Notes under the pieces: model-generated
What the model saw: only the letters and a program-made list of their open reading frames with translations
The model's database searches: none
What the model was told of the DNA's origin: nothing
Shown here: piece after piece, positions 32,590 through 44,164 of the stretch
How the letters are laid out: each line of letters begins with the position of its first letter
Numbering within the stretch: position 1 is the stretch's first letter
Assembly: GCF_963583255.1 (NCBI RefSeq)
Contig: NC_084806.1
Location: forward strand, 21,308,317 to 21,372,316
Source: Pyrus communis
Lineage: Eukaryota > Streptophyta > Magnoliopsida > Rosales > Rosaceae
DNA length: 64,000 nt
Direction of reading: 5' to 3'
Position numbers and translations under genes: made by a program

Positions 32590-34526
32590 TGATAGGAGCA
32601 TATTTATGCGACTTAAATGGCTTGTTCTCGTACATTTACGTTATGTTTCTTTAGTTATTTTAGTACTTTAAGCTATTTTCGTGTGTTTGTAGGTCCAAAG
32701 GGCTAAAGGAGCAAAAAGATGCATTTTAGAGACTTTTGGAGCACTTTTGGGCTAAGGACGGATAGCTTATGCTTGAAGCCAAAGTGTTGGACGAAATTGA
32801 AGACCTAATTGGAGCCAAAGTGTTGGAACCTTGTTCTCTTTAGTTTTAGGACATTTAAACCTTTCCTAATCCCAATCATGCCATGCATAACACACATCCA
32901 TTCTAACACATTGTCATTGCACATGCATTTCCTTCATTAGTTAACCCACATGCACTTATCACTTATCATCACCACATATCATATCACTTAATCACTTATC
33001 ACTTATCATCACCACTTAACCACTTATCATATCATAACCACATATCATATCACTTATCACTTATCACTTAACATAACATCCACCTACTTCACCTACAACA
33101 TCCACTTCACCTACAACATCCACCCACTTCACCTACAACATCCACCTACTTCACCTACAACATCCACCTACTTCACCTACAACATCCACTTCACCTACAA
33201 CATCCACCTACTTCACCTACAACATCCACCTACTTCACCTACAAATGACATAGCCATATGTTCCCTCCACTACTCCTATAAATACCCTTGCATTCATTCA
33301 TTCATGGACATCTCATTTCATACACAACACACCACAAACACATCCCTTTCTCTCTTAGCCGTGAGTCTCCCTTAGAATCCAAAAACCATCTTTCCATTTC
33401 CATCACTCCTCACTCCATTCCACACTTCCATTCCCCCAAACCAACTATCCTTAGACCTTATGCTACAATAAAGAGGAAGAGAAGAGGGCCTAAACGTTCA
33501 TACAATTCAAGTTTGAGTTGTTGGAATGTTTAGGTGTTTCTTTGATTTCAATGTTTAATTTTAATTCTCTTTGTTTTGTATGAGGAACTAAACCCCCCTT
33601 AGCTAGGGGGTGATTCGAAATATATGTTTATGCTTGCATTTTGATTTGATTACTTCTAATTGCATTTCATAAGTTGTTGATTCAATTTGTTTAACCGTTT
33701 GATTGATAACTTATTTATGTATGTTTATTAAGAATGCGCGCTTAATTTTCATGCATGAATATGACGCTAGAATACAAGTGAGTTTCACCTAATAGTTACG
33801 AACTTATATTCACAGGTAGTGGAGGTTGCTTATAAACAATCGCGTTAAACGAATTCTTGGCATAAGTTTCATGCGTATTCCATAGTAACGAATGCCTCGT
33901 CAAAACTTATAATCTTCATAGAGCGTAATGATTCTTGCTTGTATCTCTATTATGCAATCATGTAGGGGACTTGTGGGGAATATTTTGGGTTGTCGTATGC
34001 AATCATCCAATTCAATAACGTTAGGAAGATTTGAAGGTTAATTTAAGCGGATCTAATTAACTTGGAGTGTTGAGAATTAATAATTTATTGAAATGCAATT
34101 GGAAATCTTTTTATTATGCAAGTGTAACATATGTGGAGATGACCCCCTTAGCTATTCTATCATCCATTCATTCCATTTCATCAATTTCATATTTACATTC
34201 TGTCTAGTTTATTAACTTGTTTCGTTATTTCAAATTTCGTAAAACCTCAATCCCCCTTTTGCTTTAATGTTCATTTTAGTTAGAATTCAATTTAGTTTGT
34301 GTTTTTAAAGCATTTTGAGTTTTTGGTTTGTCTTAGTGTTTTAAACTTTAATTTTGTATTCTTTGAGTCTAGTTTAGTGTTTTAAACTGTGTTTTTAAGT
34401 TTTTGAGTCAAATCCAAGTGATTAGCAATCCCTCCTAATCCCCGGTCCAGAACGATCCCTACTTGCACCTATACTACAAATTGATAAAAAGAGGGTTTAA
34501 TTTGTGCGCGTATAAATCTCGCATCA
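32590..34526 (+). repeat. 3' LTR of element A (1,937 bp)
   Basis: Same length and sequence as the 5' LTR wherever compared (constant offset 6,721), including the minisatellite copy number. Ends CTCGCATCA, followed by ATGTT. Confidence 0.93.
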
Positions 34527-35238
34527 ATGTTCATTGAGATTGCAAGCTTAATTTTCATGCATGAATATGACGCTAGAATATAAGTGAGTTTCACCTAATC
34601 GTTATGAACTTATATTCACAAGTAGTGGAGGTTGCTTATAAACAATCGCGTTAAACGAATTCTTGGCATAAGTTTCATGCGTATTCCATAGTAACGAATG
34701 CCTCGTCAACACTTCTAATTTTCATTGAACTTAATGATCTTTGTTGAATGTCTCTATCATGCGTATTCCATAGTTAGGGACTTTGATTAAGAATAATTTG
34801 GTTGTAATGCGTATTCCATTCAATCCAATGAATTTAGGGAAATCTGAAAGTTAATTTAAGCGGACCTAATTAACTTGGAGCATTGAGTTTCATAATTTAT
34901 CGAAAGACCAACTGAGAATCAATCTTGTATGCAAGTATAACATGTGTGGAGAAGAACCCCTTAGCTAGCCTTCATTCCATTTATTCCATCATCCATATTC
35001 ACATTTACATTCTGCTTAGTTTATTAACTTGTTTTGTTATTTCAATTTTCGTCAAATCAAAACTCTTCCCCCCTTTTTCCTTATTGTTCAATTTAGTTTA
35101 TGTTTTAAAGCATTTTGAGTCTTTGGTTTGTCTTAGTGATTTAAAGTTTAGTTTTGCATTCTTTGAGTCTAGTATAGTGTTTTAAACTTTATTTTACGTT
35201 TTTTTAGTCAAATCCAAGTGATTAACAATCCCTCCTAA
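34527..35238 (+). repeat. 5' LTR of element H, right part
   Basis: Resumes after the ATGTT duplication (CATTGAGATTGCAAGCTTAATT) and continues to the U5 motif TAATCCCCGG. There the sequence switches to the reverse complement of the PBS region instead of continuing to CGCATCA. Confidence 0.85.
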
Positions 35239-35292
35239 TCCCCGGCAACGGCGCCAAAATTTGATGCGAGAATTATACGCGCATAAATTAAA
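35239..35292 (-). other. Inverted U5-PBS segment in element H
   Basis: TCCCCGGCAACGGCGCCA (35,239-35,256) is the PBS in reverse, followed by AAATT and an inverted LTR end TGATGCGAGAATTATACGCG (35,262 on), which breaks off at 35,292 into gag sequence. The switch occurs exactly at the shared TAATCCCCGG. H therefore has no usable PBS. Confidence 0.85.
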
Positions 35293-36305
35293 TAAATTCT
35301 TTGGCGCAGGGGTCACAAAATCAAGCCAAGGAGGCTCAACAAGAAGCATATTGGCAACCATATGATGAGTTCAATACAACACCTATGCAGCCACCACAAC
35401 CTCCCCCACAACAATTCCAATCAAGTTCAAGTATGTCCATGGATAATGATAAAAATTTTCAATTACTAACCTCTTTGGCGCAGGGGTCACAAAATCAAGC
35501 CAAGGAGTTGGGTAAATTGGACGAGCAATTTGGGCAGATTATGGAGTTCATGAAACAAATTCAAGAGCAAAGTGAACTCTCCAACTCAACTATTGAAAAC
35601 TCGAAGGAAGATTTTGAAATCCATAATGCTATCACTTTGGGAAGTGCTATGGAGGTTGGAGCTGACCTAAAAATGTCCAAACATAGCCTAGAAGTGGATG
35701 AAGAGCTGCTAATTGAGGAGGAGGAAGAAGACATGCACACGGCAAGGGTAGAACAACCCTTGCCGCAGATCCCTAAGCCCTCTAAACCACCCACCACCAG
35801 TAAGGACGTCCCAATTCCATGTTATTCTGATGTTATTCCACCCAATGTCCCTTTTCCTAGCAGGTTTTTGATTCCCAACCAAGAAGAGAGTAAAAAGGAC
35901 ATCGTGGAAGCCTTCCCAAAGGAGCAAAATGCTATTCAAATTCTTGGTGCAACACAGCAAGTTTTAGATGGTGTTGAATTCTTCAAAGGACTTTGTACAC
36001 CAAGAAGAATGATTCAAGAGAAGGTAGTGGCTGGAGAAGATGTAGAATGCATCAAAGAGGACATATTTGAAACCACAATTCCCAAGGAAGTTGGATTTTA
36101 TGACACGGGACAAGTCATAACTTTCGAAGGGGTGTTTATTCTGGAGTTCATTTTGGAGCACACAGGTAAGCCGCCTCCCCGAATTTCAATTTTCTTTTAT
36201 ACTAACATGTGGTTAATGATTCAGGCACCCAATCTGGAATTCAAACTATTACCGGATCATTTCAAGTATCACCGCCCATTCAAAGATAAATTCCATGCTG
36301 TTTGA
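35293..36305 (+). pseudogene. gag: Gag/pol-linker ORF, 5'-truncated (element H)
   Basis: Open for about 335 codons but entered from the rearranged junction, with no ATG at the start; the first in-frame Met is in TTPMQPPQPPP. It carries a twice-repeated LAQGSQNQAKE motif (the starts lie about 175 bp apart), then LDEQFGQIMEFMKQIQEQSE (the gag coiled region), an acidic EEEEEDMHTARVEQPLPQ stretch, VPFPSRFLIPNQEESKKDIV, GVEFFKGLCTPRR and the pol-linker tail PNLEFKLLPDHFKYH. It is closest to J gag in the middle but differs from J and A over FEGVFILEFILEHTG. It has lost its leader and start, so it is unlikely to be translated normally. An intron-like segment is at 36,166-36,224. Confidence 0.75.
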
Positions 36306-36308
36306 TTT

Positions 36309-36316
36309 TATTTATG

Positions 36317-36349
<33 letters not shown>

Positions 36350-36374
36350 TACTAAATTTATGAAAAAAAAAAAC
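36309..36374 (+). repeat. A-tracts before the cargo gene (element H)
   Basis: Two A-runs (about 36,317-36,347 and 36,363-36,373) separated by GATACTAAATTTATG, then ACATGGCAGAATG, which is the inverse of CATTCTGCCATGT at 38,283. Confidence 0.7.
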
Positions 36375-36393
36375 ATGGCAGAATGATGGAGCT

Positions 36394-37089
36394 TCACAAA
36401 GGGCGTTTACTTGAAGCCCCACTACTGGGCAAAACTCTAGAAGCAGGAGGCATAGATGCGGAAGGCATCGGAGCAGAAGGCATCGAGGCGGAAGGCATCG
36501 GGGCGGAAGGTATCGGAGCGGGAGGCATCAAAGAAGAGGCCTCAATACTTGGCCAAACGCTGGATGAGCCCGGAAAAATGTGCCTCTAGAAGTAAGCCGC
36601 AAGCCTTTGACGGTCAGTTTGACGGTCACTTTGCATCCGACCATTGGATTCTTGTAGCTCATCAAGCTTCCTCTTCATACCCGTCGAATAGTTGTTGGCA
36701 AGCACGTGCAAACTTCTATTCTCGTACTTAAGCAGTTTGATCTCCTGCTTGAGACTTTCCACCTCTGCCATCAAAGATTCCACCTGACGGGAGCGGGCAA
36801 GCAGGCGTTGGCCCATGTTGGACACAGAACTCGCACACTGAACACTAAGTGCGAGGGATTCTTGAACGGCCAACTCATCGGACCGTCCTGACAGCAGCCT
36901 ACTATCTTTTGGAGTAAGGAGGTTCCTAGCTACTATTGTAGCTGTTGTGGCGTCCTGCATCACGGAGTCTTCACCTGTAAGAAGACCGTTAGAAGATAAG
37001 AAAGAAGGGCGCCATACGTTACCTTGACGCGGCGCGCCCGTATCACTGCTAAGGCTCAATTCCAAGCTAAGGTTCGATGGGTTTGCCAT
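36394..37089 (-). pseudogene. Cargo coiled-coil gene with nonsense mutation (element H)
   Basis: Starts MANPSNLSLELSLSSD and is intact to residue 167, where CAG (Gln in A, D and E) has become TAG at 36,586-36,588. The downstream frame stays readable to a normal stop near 36,394. A 12-bp duplication adds TDRQ after DRQ. The conserved central segment and coiled coil are unchanged, so the product would be a 167-aa protein without the Met-Pro-rich tail. The promoter-like region upstream (TATA-like TTTTATAGAG near 37,206) is retained, so a truncated protein could still be made. A single C-to-T type change suggests recent decay. Confidence 0.8.
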
Positions 37090-40086
37090 TTTTCAAAAGT
37101 GTTCAAAGAGAGGGGCGGATGGAGTTAATTCTCAAAGGGCCGGAGTCGATTTTCAAGAATGGGAATTCTTCAGAGTGTGTTTGTTGTGGTGATAGATAGC
37201 TCTATAAAAGCCAAGGCGACGCGTCCACCGATTCAAGAAGCCGGAATTTCCGGCGTAATTTAGGCGACGCGTTCTCGGCTTTTCAGAAGACGCGTTCAAC
37301 TTTGTCAAAAGATTTCTGACAAAGCTGAATACACGTGGAGGCCATCATCGCAACTACACATCTTTAGCCGACAAGCGCAAAGTTCGGCGACGCTTTCTCT
37401 GCTTTTTAGAAGACGTGTGCAGCTTTGTCAAAAGGAGCCGCATCTGCACTACCACGCGTCGTTCAGAAATCGAAGGGGCGCCTGCTCAGAAATCGAAGAG
37501 GCGTATTCAAAGATCGAAGAGGCGCCACTATTTCAAAAAGCCGGATTTGCGGGATTAAAACGTTTGTCGACAAGGGTAAAAAGTACCACCACTTGATATT
37601 ATCTCTATATATGTCGACCTTCGTCTTTTATGGCAGGGCAAACCTGAAGAAAATGCCCAACTCTCCCTCACCTCTGAGGGCGCACTCCCAGCAAAGCCTT
37701 TCGAAATACTCAATTCTTTCTTCTTCCCCAAAGATGATACCAGATGCCTGGAGTACATATGACCCAGGAGGAAACGGCGGATTGAAGCATGTGCTGATTC
37801 ATTCACCGCTTCTTCAAAGCAAAGCAATCAGCCAGCACTTGGAGTCAGTCTTCCGATCTGGAGCCAACTGCCTGGAATCTATTCCTGATTGCTTACCTAG
37901 CGTTGCTCTCGAGTAGTCATCTTCAACGGTTGATACACTTCCGGAGAAGGGACCACTTCTGCAAAGGGGCGCGAGTAAGGCAAGTGAAAATGATACATTG
38001 AAGCATGTGGAGACAAACATAGGCTGAGTTATCCTCCAACCCTTTTCAATACGAATTGGAAAGATTGAACAAAGAAACAGACCAAAGGGGTATGCTCAGA
38101 CCTTCGGGGGAGACCAAAAGAATCCTGCTGCCCAGTTCAAGAGTAGCACAAAGGAAAATCAACGATGGGAGGAACCCCTGTGGAATCAACAACATCAAGC
38201 CTCAATGAAATCAACAAGGAGAAGATGGAATTTACATTCCACAACCAGATTTGCGTCTCTAAACTCTTCTCTTTGTTATTTACATTCTGCCATGTTTAGT
38301 ATGTTTAAATGCTTTTTGTGTGTTTACTTATGCTTTGTATGATTTTAAGCTTAAAACATTGAGGACAATGTTTGATTTAAGTGTGGGGGGGTAACTAATG
38401 TTGTTAATGCAAATTCGTGGGATTTTATCGCCCATAACTTCAAATGTTGTTCCTTACTGTTTTAAGGTGTTTTTAAGTTGTTTTAGAGTGTTTTAGTATG
38501 TTTTGTTTTTATAACTCCGAAAATACCATAAAAATTTGAAAAAATTGTTTTGAAAAGCCTAAAAAGAGTGTTTTGAGTCGTTTTTGTGTGTTTGTGTCTT
38601 AGGGTACCTTCCAACACAATGATAAGGATTTGGTTTATAATTGCATGACGGTTTGAAAGAGTTATAAACATAGAGAAAAGTTTGATTTACTCTTGGTATA
38701 TGCTTGGTTATGGTTATAATGTATGACTTCACATGCAATCATAAAAGAAAAAAATTCGTTTTTGTAACATGCTTGAAGGAAGGAACTCAAACAAACGCTA
38801 CAACCCTGAGAGACTTGAGCCTATAACGTTCTTTGGAGAGTATAATCTGTGATTTCTTGTTTTCTAAAGTCGTTGCATGATCTCATTATTCTTTGCTTGG
38901 TTACTACTTAGAAGGCGTTTCATCATATAGTTCCAAATGCTAGAACTCATGCCCATTTCATTCAAAGCATGTTATTGATTTGCATAACACATATTCAAGA
39001 AGAAGTTGTGTAGTGACCACCACCATAGCCAAATAGCCTTACTTCCCATACTTCGTATATGTTGTAAGTTTTAACCCCGTTGAGCCTCGTTTTGCCTTTA
39101 TTCCTTGTTTACCCACATCACCCCTTACCTAGCTTAGAGTAGGACTTTCCTATACCCTTGTTCTTAAAGTTTAGTGAGCATGACTTAAATGAATTCCTTT
39201 TGAGTTACATTATGCAAGAAAATGAGTGTGGGGGAGTAAAAGTTTGTTCTTACGTTTATATGTATGTTTTGAGATTCAAAAGAAAAAGAAGAAAAGAAAA
39301 AAAAAAAAAAAAAAAAGAGGAGTGAAAATAAGTAAGAATGAACTCATGAGCGTTGATGGTTGAAGAAAGGGTCCAAAAAGTTGAATATGGCCCTAAGTTT
39401 TGTGTGATTTTCCCTTGGGTGTTCAAAGTTGACTTCTGCGTTCTTAAGGGAATTCTAAGTGTCTAATTCAATACTTTGCTCACTATTGCTTTAAGAATGT
39501 TTGTTTATCCTTCACCTTTCATTGTTAGCCAATACCCTAGCCCCGTTACTACCCTTTGACTTCTATATTGAGTGTTATGTATTTCAATTGTGGAGTTTGA
39601 ACTTGGTATGAGCTTATGGTGTCACTGGTTCTCGCGTCTAAGTAGTAGCATTCCATTCATGAGATCATATCTAAACATGCTTATTAACTCCAGAAAATGC
39701 TTTCCTTATTATAACATATGTGAGTGTTCGTCTACATGTTTACATCAATCTTCTCACATATACCTAGTGTAGGGTGTGTAGTCAGAAAATCTGTGTGAAA
39801 AACGAGAGTACATCTAGTAAGAAATTGAGGGAATTCTCTAAAGGCATGTTACTACATTTGAAATGTGTTTTAATTGCTTAATTGTGAACTAGTATGTGGT
39901 GACTATGATTAAGAATGTACTTAAGTGTAAAGATGGCTCAAATCTGTGAGAATAATGATTTTTAACTTGTCATGTGCATTGGAAGTCCCTGATACGATTG
40001 TTGGAAGGTGTAGGTTGTGTTTTGTTCTTTTTGTTTTGTTTTTCTGTTTTGCTCGAGGACTAGCAAAAGCTAAGTGTGGGGGTATT
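37090..40086 (+). mobile_element. 3' internal region of element H
   Basis: Holds the cargo promoter-like region (37,090-37,570), the unassigned cassette part (lacking about 110 bp near 37,823 relative to A), hairpin plus G-tract (38,354-38,391), non-coding sequence with an A-tract (39,298-39,316), and PPT AAGTGTGGGGG at 40,072-40,082. No further gene seen. Confidence 0.75.
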
Positions 40087-41991
40087 TGATAGGAGCATAT
40101 TTATGCGACTTAAATGGCTTGTTCTCGTACATTTACGTTATGTTTCTTTAGTTATTTTAGTACTTTAAGCTATTTTCGTGTGTTTGTAGGTCCAAAGGGC
40201 TAAAGGAGCAAAAAGATGCATTTTGGAGACTTTTGGAGCACTTTTGGGCTAAGGACGGATAGCTTATGCTTGAAGCCAAAGTGTTGGACGAAATTGAAGA
40301 CCTAATTGGAGCCAAAGTGTTGGAACCTTGTTCTCTTTAGTTTTAGGACATTTAAACCTTTCCTAATCCCAATCATGCCATGCATAACACACATCCATTC
40401 TAACACATTGTCATTGCACATGCATTTCCTTCATTAGTTAACCCACATGCACTTATCACTTATCATCACCACATATCATATCACTTAATCACTTATCACT
40501 TATCATCACCACTTAACCACTTATCATATCATAACCACATATCATATCACTTATCACTTAACATATCATCCACCTACTTCACCTACAACATCCATCCACT
40601 TCACCTACAACATCCACCTACTTCACCTACAACATCCACCTACTTCACCTACAACATCCACTTCACCTACAACATCCACCTACTTCACCTACAACATCCA
40701 CCTACTTCACCTACAAATGACATAGCCATATGTTCCCTCCACTACTCCTATAAATACCCTTGCATTCATTCATTCATGGGCATCTCATTTCATACACAAC
40801 ACACCACAAACACATCCCTTTCTCTCTTAGCCGTGAGCCTCCCTTAGAATCCAAAAACCATCTTTCCATTTCCATCACTCCTCACTCCATTCCACACTTC
40901 CATTCCCCCAAACCAACTATCCTTAGACCTTATGCTACAATAAAAAGGAAGAGAAGAGGGCCTAAACGTTCATACAATTCAAGTTTGAGTTGTTGGAATG
41001 TTTAGGTGTTTCTTTGATTTCAATGTTTAATTTTAATTCTCCTTGTTTTGTACGAGGAACTAAACCCCCCTTTAGCTAGGGGGTGATTCGAAATATATGT
41101 TTATGCTTGCATTTTGATTTGATTACTTCTAATTGCATTTCATAAGTTGTTGATTCAATTTGTTTAACCGTTTGATTGATAACTTATTTATGTATGTTTA
41201 TTAAGAATGCGCGCTTAATTTTCATGCATGAATATGACGCTAGAATATAAGTGATTTTCACCTAATCGTTATGAACTTATATTCACAAGTAGTGGAGGTT
41301 GCTTATAAACAATCGCGTTAAATGAATTCTTGGCACGAGTTTCATGCTCATCATAGTAACGAATGCCTCGTCAACACTTATAGTTTTCATAATGCTTAAT
41401 GATCTTTGATTGTATCTTTATTGTGCTGTTCACGTAAAGGACTTTTGGAGAATGTTGTGAATTGCGTTGCGCTAACCCATCCAATTCATTAACTTAAGGA
41501 AAACTTGACGGTTAATTTAAGCGGACCTAATTAACCCGGGGTGATGAGTTTCATAATTTATCGAAAGATCAACTGGAAATCTTTTTATTATGCAAGTGTA
41601 ACATATGTGGAGATGACCCCCTTAGCTATTCTAGCATTCATCCATTCTATTTCATCAATTTCATATTTACATTCTGTTTTAATTTGTTCATTTAATTTAA
41701 TTTCGTATAAACTTAAATCCCCCTTTACTTTAATGTCAATTTAGTTAGAAATCATTTTAGTTTGTGTTTTTAAAAGCATTTTGAGTCTTTGGTTTGTCTT
41801 AGTGTTTTAAAGTTTAGTTTTACATTCTTTGAGTCTAGTTTAGTGTTTATTATTACGTTTTTACGTTTTTGAGTCAAATCCAAGTGATTAACAATCCCTC
41901 CTAATCCCCGGTCCAGAACGATCCCTACTTATACTTATACTACAATTGTCAAAAAGAGGGTTTAATTTGTGCGCGTATAAATCCCGCATCA
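40087..41991 (+). repeat. 3' LTR of element H (1,905 bp)
   Basis: TGATAGGAGC...ATCCCGCATCA. Minisatellite-type U3 (40,449-40,718) and TATAAATA near 40,750. The right flank AGACT does not match the left flank of H (AAAAC), so the two ends are not a simple insertion pair. Confidence 0.88.
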
Positions 41992-42689
41992 AGACTCACG
42001 GCTAAGAGAGAAAGGGATGTGTTTGTGGTGTGTTGTGTATGAAATGAGATGTGTATGAATGAATGAATGCAAGGGTATTTATAGGAGTAGTGGATGGAAC
42101 ATATGGCTATGTCATTTGTAGGTGAAGTAGGTGGATGTTGTAGGTGAAGTACATGTGTTTAAATGGTTGAAATGTGTAGATGATTATGAGTGATAAGTGA
42201 TAAGTGTATGATATGTTAAGTGATAAGTGAATGATTATGATAAGTGATAAATGAATGTATGATATGATAAGTGGTGAATGATAAGTGGTAGTGTTTAAGT
42301 ATTTAAAATAGGGAACAAAGCCCTTCCTTGCATGGCAAGGAAGGGAGACACAAGGAAACACACGACAATGTCCTAAGGTTGCTAGGAATGTTGTTTTTGT
42401 GTTCTAAAATGCGTAGGAGTTTTCAATGATGCTCAAACATGAGGTCTTTTTAGGATTTAACTTTCCTACTTCAAGTCTTCAATTTCGTCCATCCTTTTGG
42501 CTCCAAGCATATGATATCCATTCCAATCTCTAATTTGCTCCAAAAGGCTCCAAAAGGCATCCTTTTGCATACTTTGCCCTTAGAACCTGAAAACACACAA
42601 AAGAAGCATAAAGAACTAAAATAACTAAAGAAACATAACGTAAATGTACGAGAACAAGCCATTTAAGTCGCATAAATATGCTCCTATCA
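41992..42689 (-). repeat. Right (U3) part of the minus 3' LTR of element G
   Basis: Resumes at AGACTCACGGCTAAGAGAG and ends GCTCCTATCA. U3 is rearranged: one and a half minisatellite units, a GATAAGTG run, then sequence not seen in other LTRs with an 11-bp perfect palindrome (42,321-42,345). Confidence 0.75.
42321..42345. other. Perfect inverted repeat, 11-bp arms, 3-nt loop
   Basis: CCCTTCCTTGC-ATG-GCAAGGAAGGG. Found only in this U3 in the window. Confidence 0.85.
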
Positions 42690-44164
42690 AATACCCCCAC
42701 ACTTAGCTTTTGCTAGTCCTCGAGCAAAACAGAAAAACAAAACAAAAAGAACAAAACACAACCTACACCTTCCAACAATCGTATCAGGGACTTCCAATGC
42801 ACATGACAAATTAAAAATCATTATTCTCACAGATTTGAGCCATCTTTACACTTAAGTACATTCTTACTCATAGTCACCACATACTAGTTCACAATTAAGC
42901 ATTTAAAACCATGCTTTGAATGTAGTAACATGCCTTAGAGAATTCCCTCAATTTCTTACTAGATGTACTCTCGTTTTTCACACAGATTTTCTGACTACAC
43001 ACCCTACACTAGGTATATGTGAGAAGATTGATGTAATCATAAAAACGAACACTCACATATATGTATTTCAAAGGAAGCAATTTCTGGAGTTAATAAGCAT
43101 GTTTAGATATGATCTCATGAATGGAATGCTACTACTTAGACGCGAGAACCAGTGATACCATATGCTCATACCAAGTTCAAACTCCACAAATTGAAATACA
43201 CAACACTCAAGATAGAAGTCAAGGGTTGTAACGGGGCTTGGGGTATGTGGATAACAAAGAAGGGATATGGAAAACAAAGGTTTTTAAAGAAATAGTGAGC
43301 AAAGCATTTGAATCAACTTAGAATTCACTTTTGAATGAAAACTCAACTTTTGAACAAAAAGGGAGAATTTAGACAATTTACGCCCAGAATTGGTGTTTTG
43401 GAACCTTTCTTCAATCACTTATTCTTTCATTTTTTTTTTAAGCTCTTTTTTCTTTCTTTCTTTCTTTTCTCTTTTTTTTTTCTTTTCTTTTTCTTTTCTT
43501 TTGAATCTCAAAACATAAACACTTAAACATTCTCTCCCCCACACTTATTTTCTTTCATAATGTAACTCAAAAGGAATTCAATTAAGTCATGCTCACTATC
43601 TTTTAAGAACAAGGGTGGGGATTGTCCTAAACTAGGCTAGGTGAGGAAAATGTGGGTAAACAAAGAATAAAGGCTAAACAAGGCTCAACGGGGTTAAAAC
43701 TTACAACATATACGAAGTATGGGAAGTAAGGCTATTTGGCTATGGTGGTGGTCACTACACAACTTCTTCTTGAATATGTGTTATGCAAATCAGTAACATG
43801 CTTTGAATGAAATGGGCATGAGTTCTAGCATTTAGTTCTATCATGATACAATTGCATTCTAAGTAGCAACCGAGCAAGGAATAATGAGATCATGCAACAA
43901 CTTTAGAAAATAAAGAATCACAGAAAATAACTCTCCAAAGAAAGTAATGGCTCGAGTCTCACAGGGATGTAGCGTTTTTTTGAGTTTCTTCCTTCAAGCA
44001 TGTTACAAAAACGAATTTTTCTTTTATGATTGCATGTGAAGTCATACATTATAACCATAACCAAGCATATACCAAGAGTAAATCAAACTTTTCTCTATGT
44101 TTATAACTCTTTCTAACCGTCATGCAATTATAAACCAAATCCTTATCATTGTGTTGGAAGGTAC
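42690..44164 (-). mobile_element. Internal region of element G, interrupted by F
   Basis: PPT as CCCCCACACTT at 42,694-42,704, then the conserved non-coding 3' region in reverse with a T/C-rich tract (43,428-43,500). It stops at GGAAGGTAC (44,164), where a plus LTR starts. GGTAC is the likely left target duplication. No gene. Confidence 0.8.

Larger units (their letters stand above)
25869..34526 (+). mobile_element. Element A: complete non-autonomous Athila-like retrotransposon
   Basis: 8,658 bp, bounded by the 5-bp target duplication ATGTT (25,864-25,868 and 34,527-34,531). Two LTRs of exactly 1,937 bp with no difference in the stretches compared, PBS 27,811-27,828, gag-like ORF, antisense cargo gene, hairpin and second PPT, non-coding 3' region, PPT 32,575-32,585. 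There is no protease, RT, RNase H or integrase. Equal LTRs and a clean TSD indicate a recent insertion. It sits inside the 5' LTR of H in the same orientation. Confidence 0.95.
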
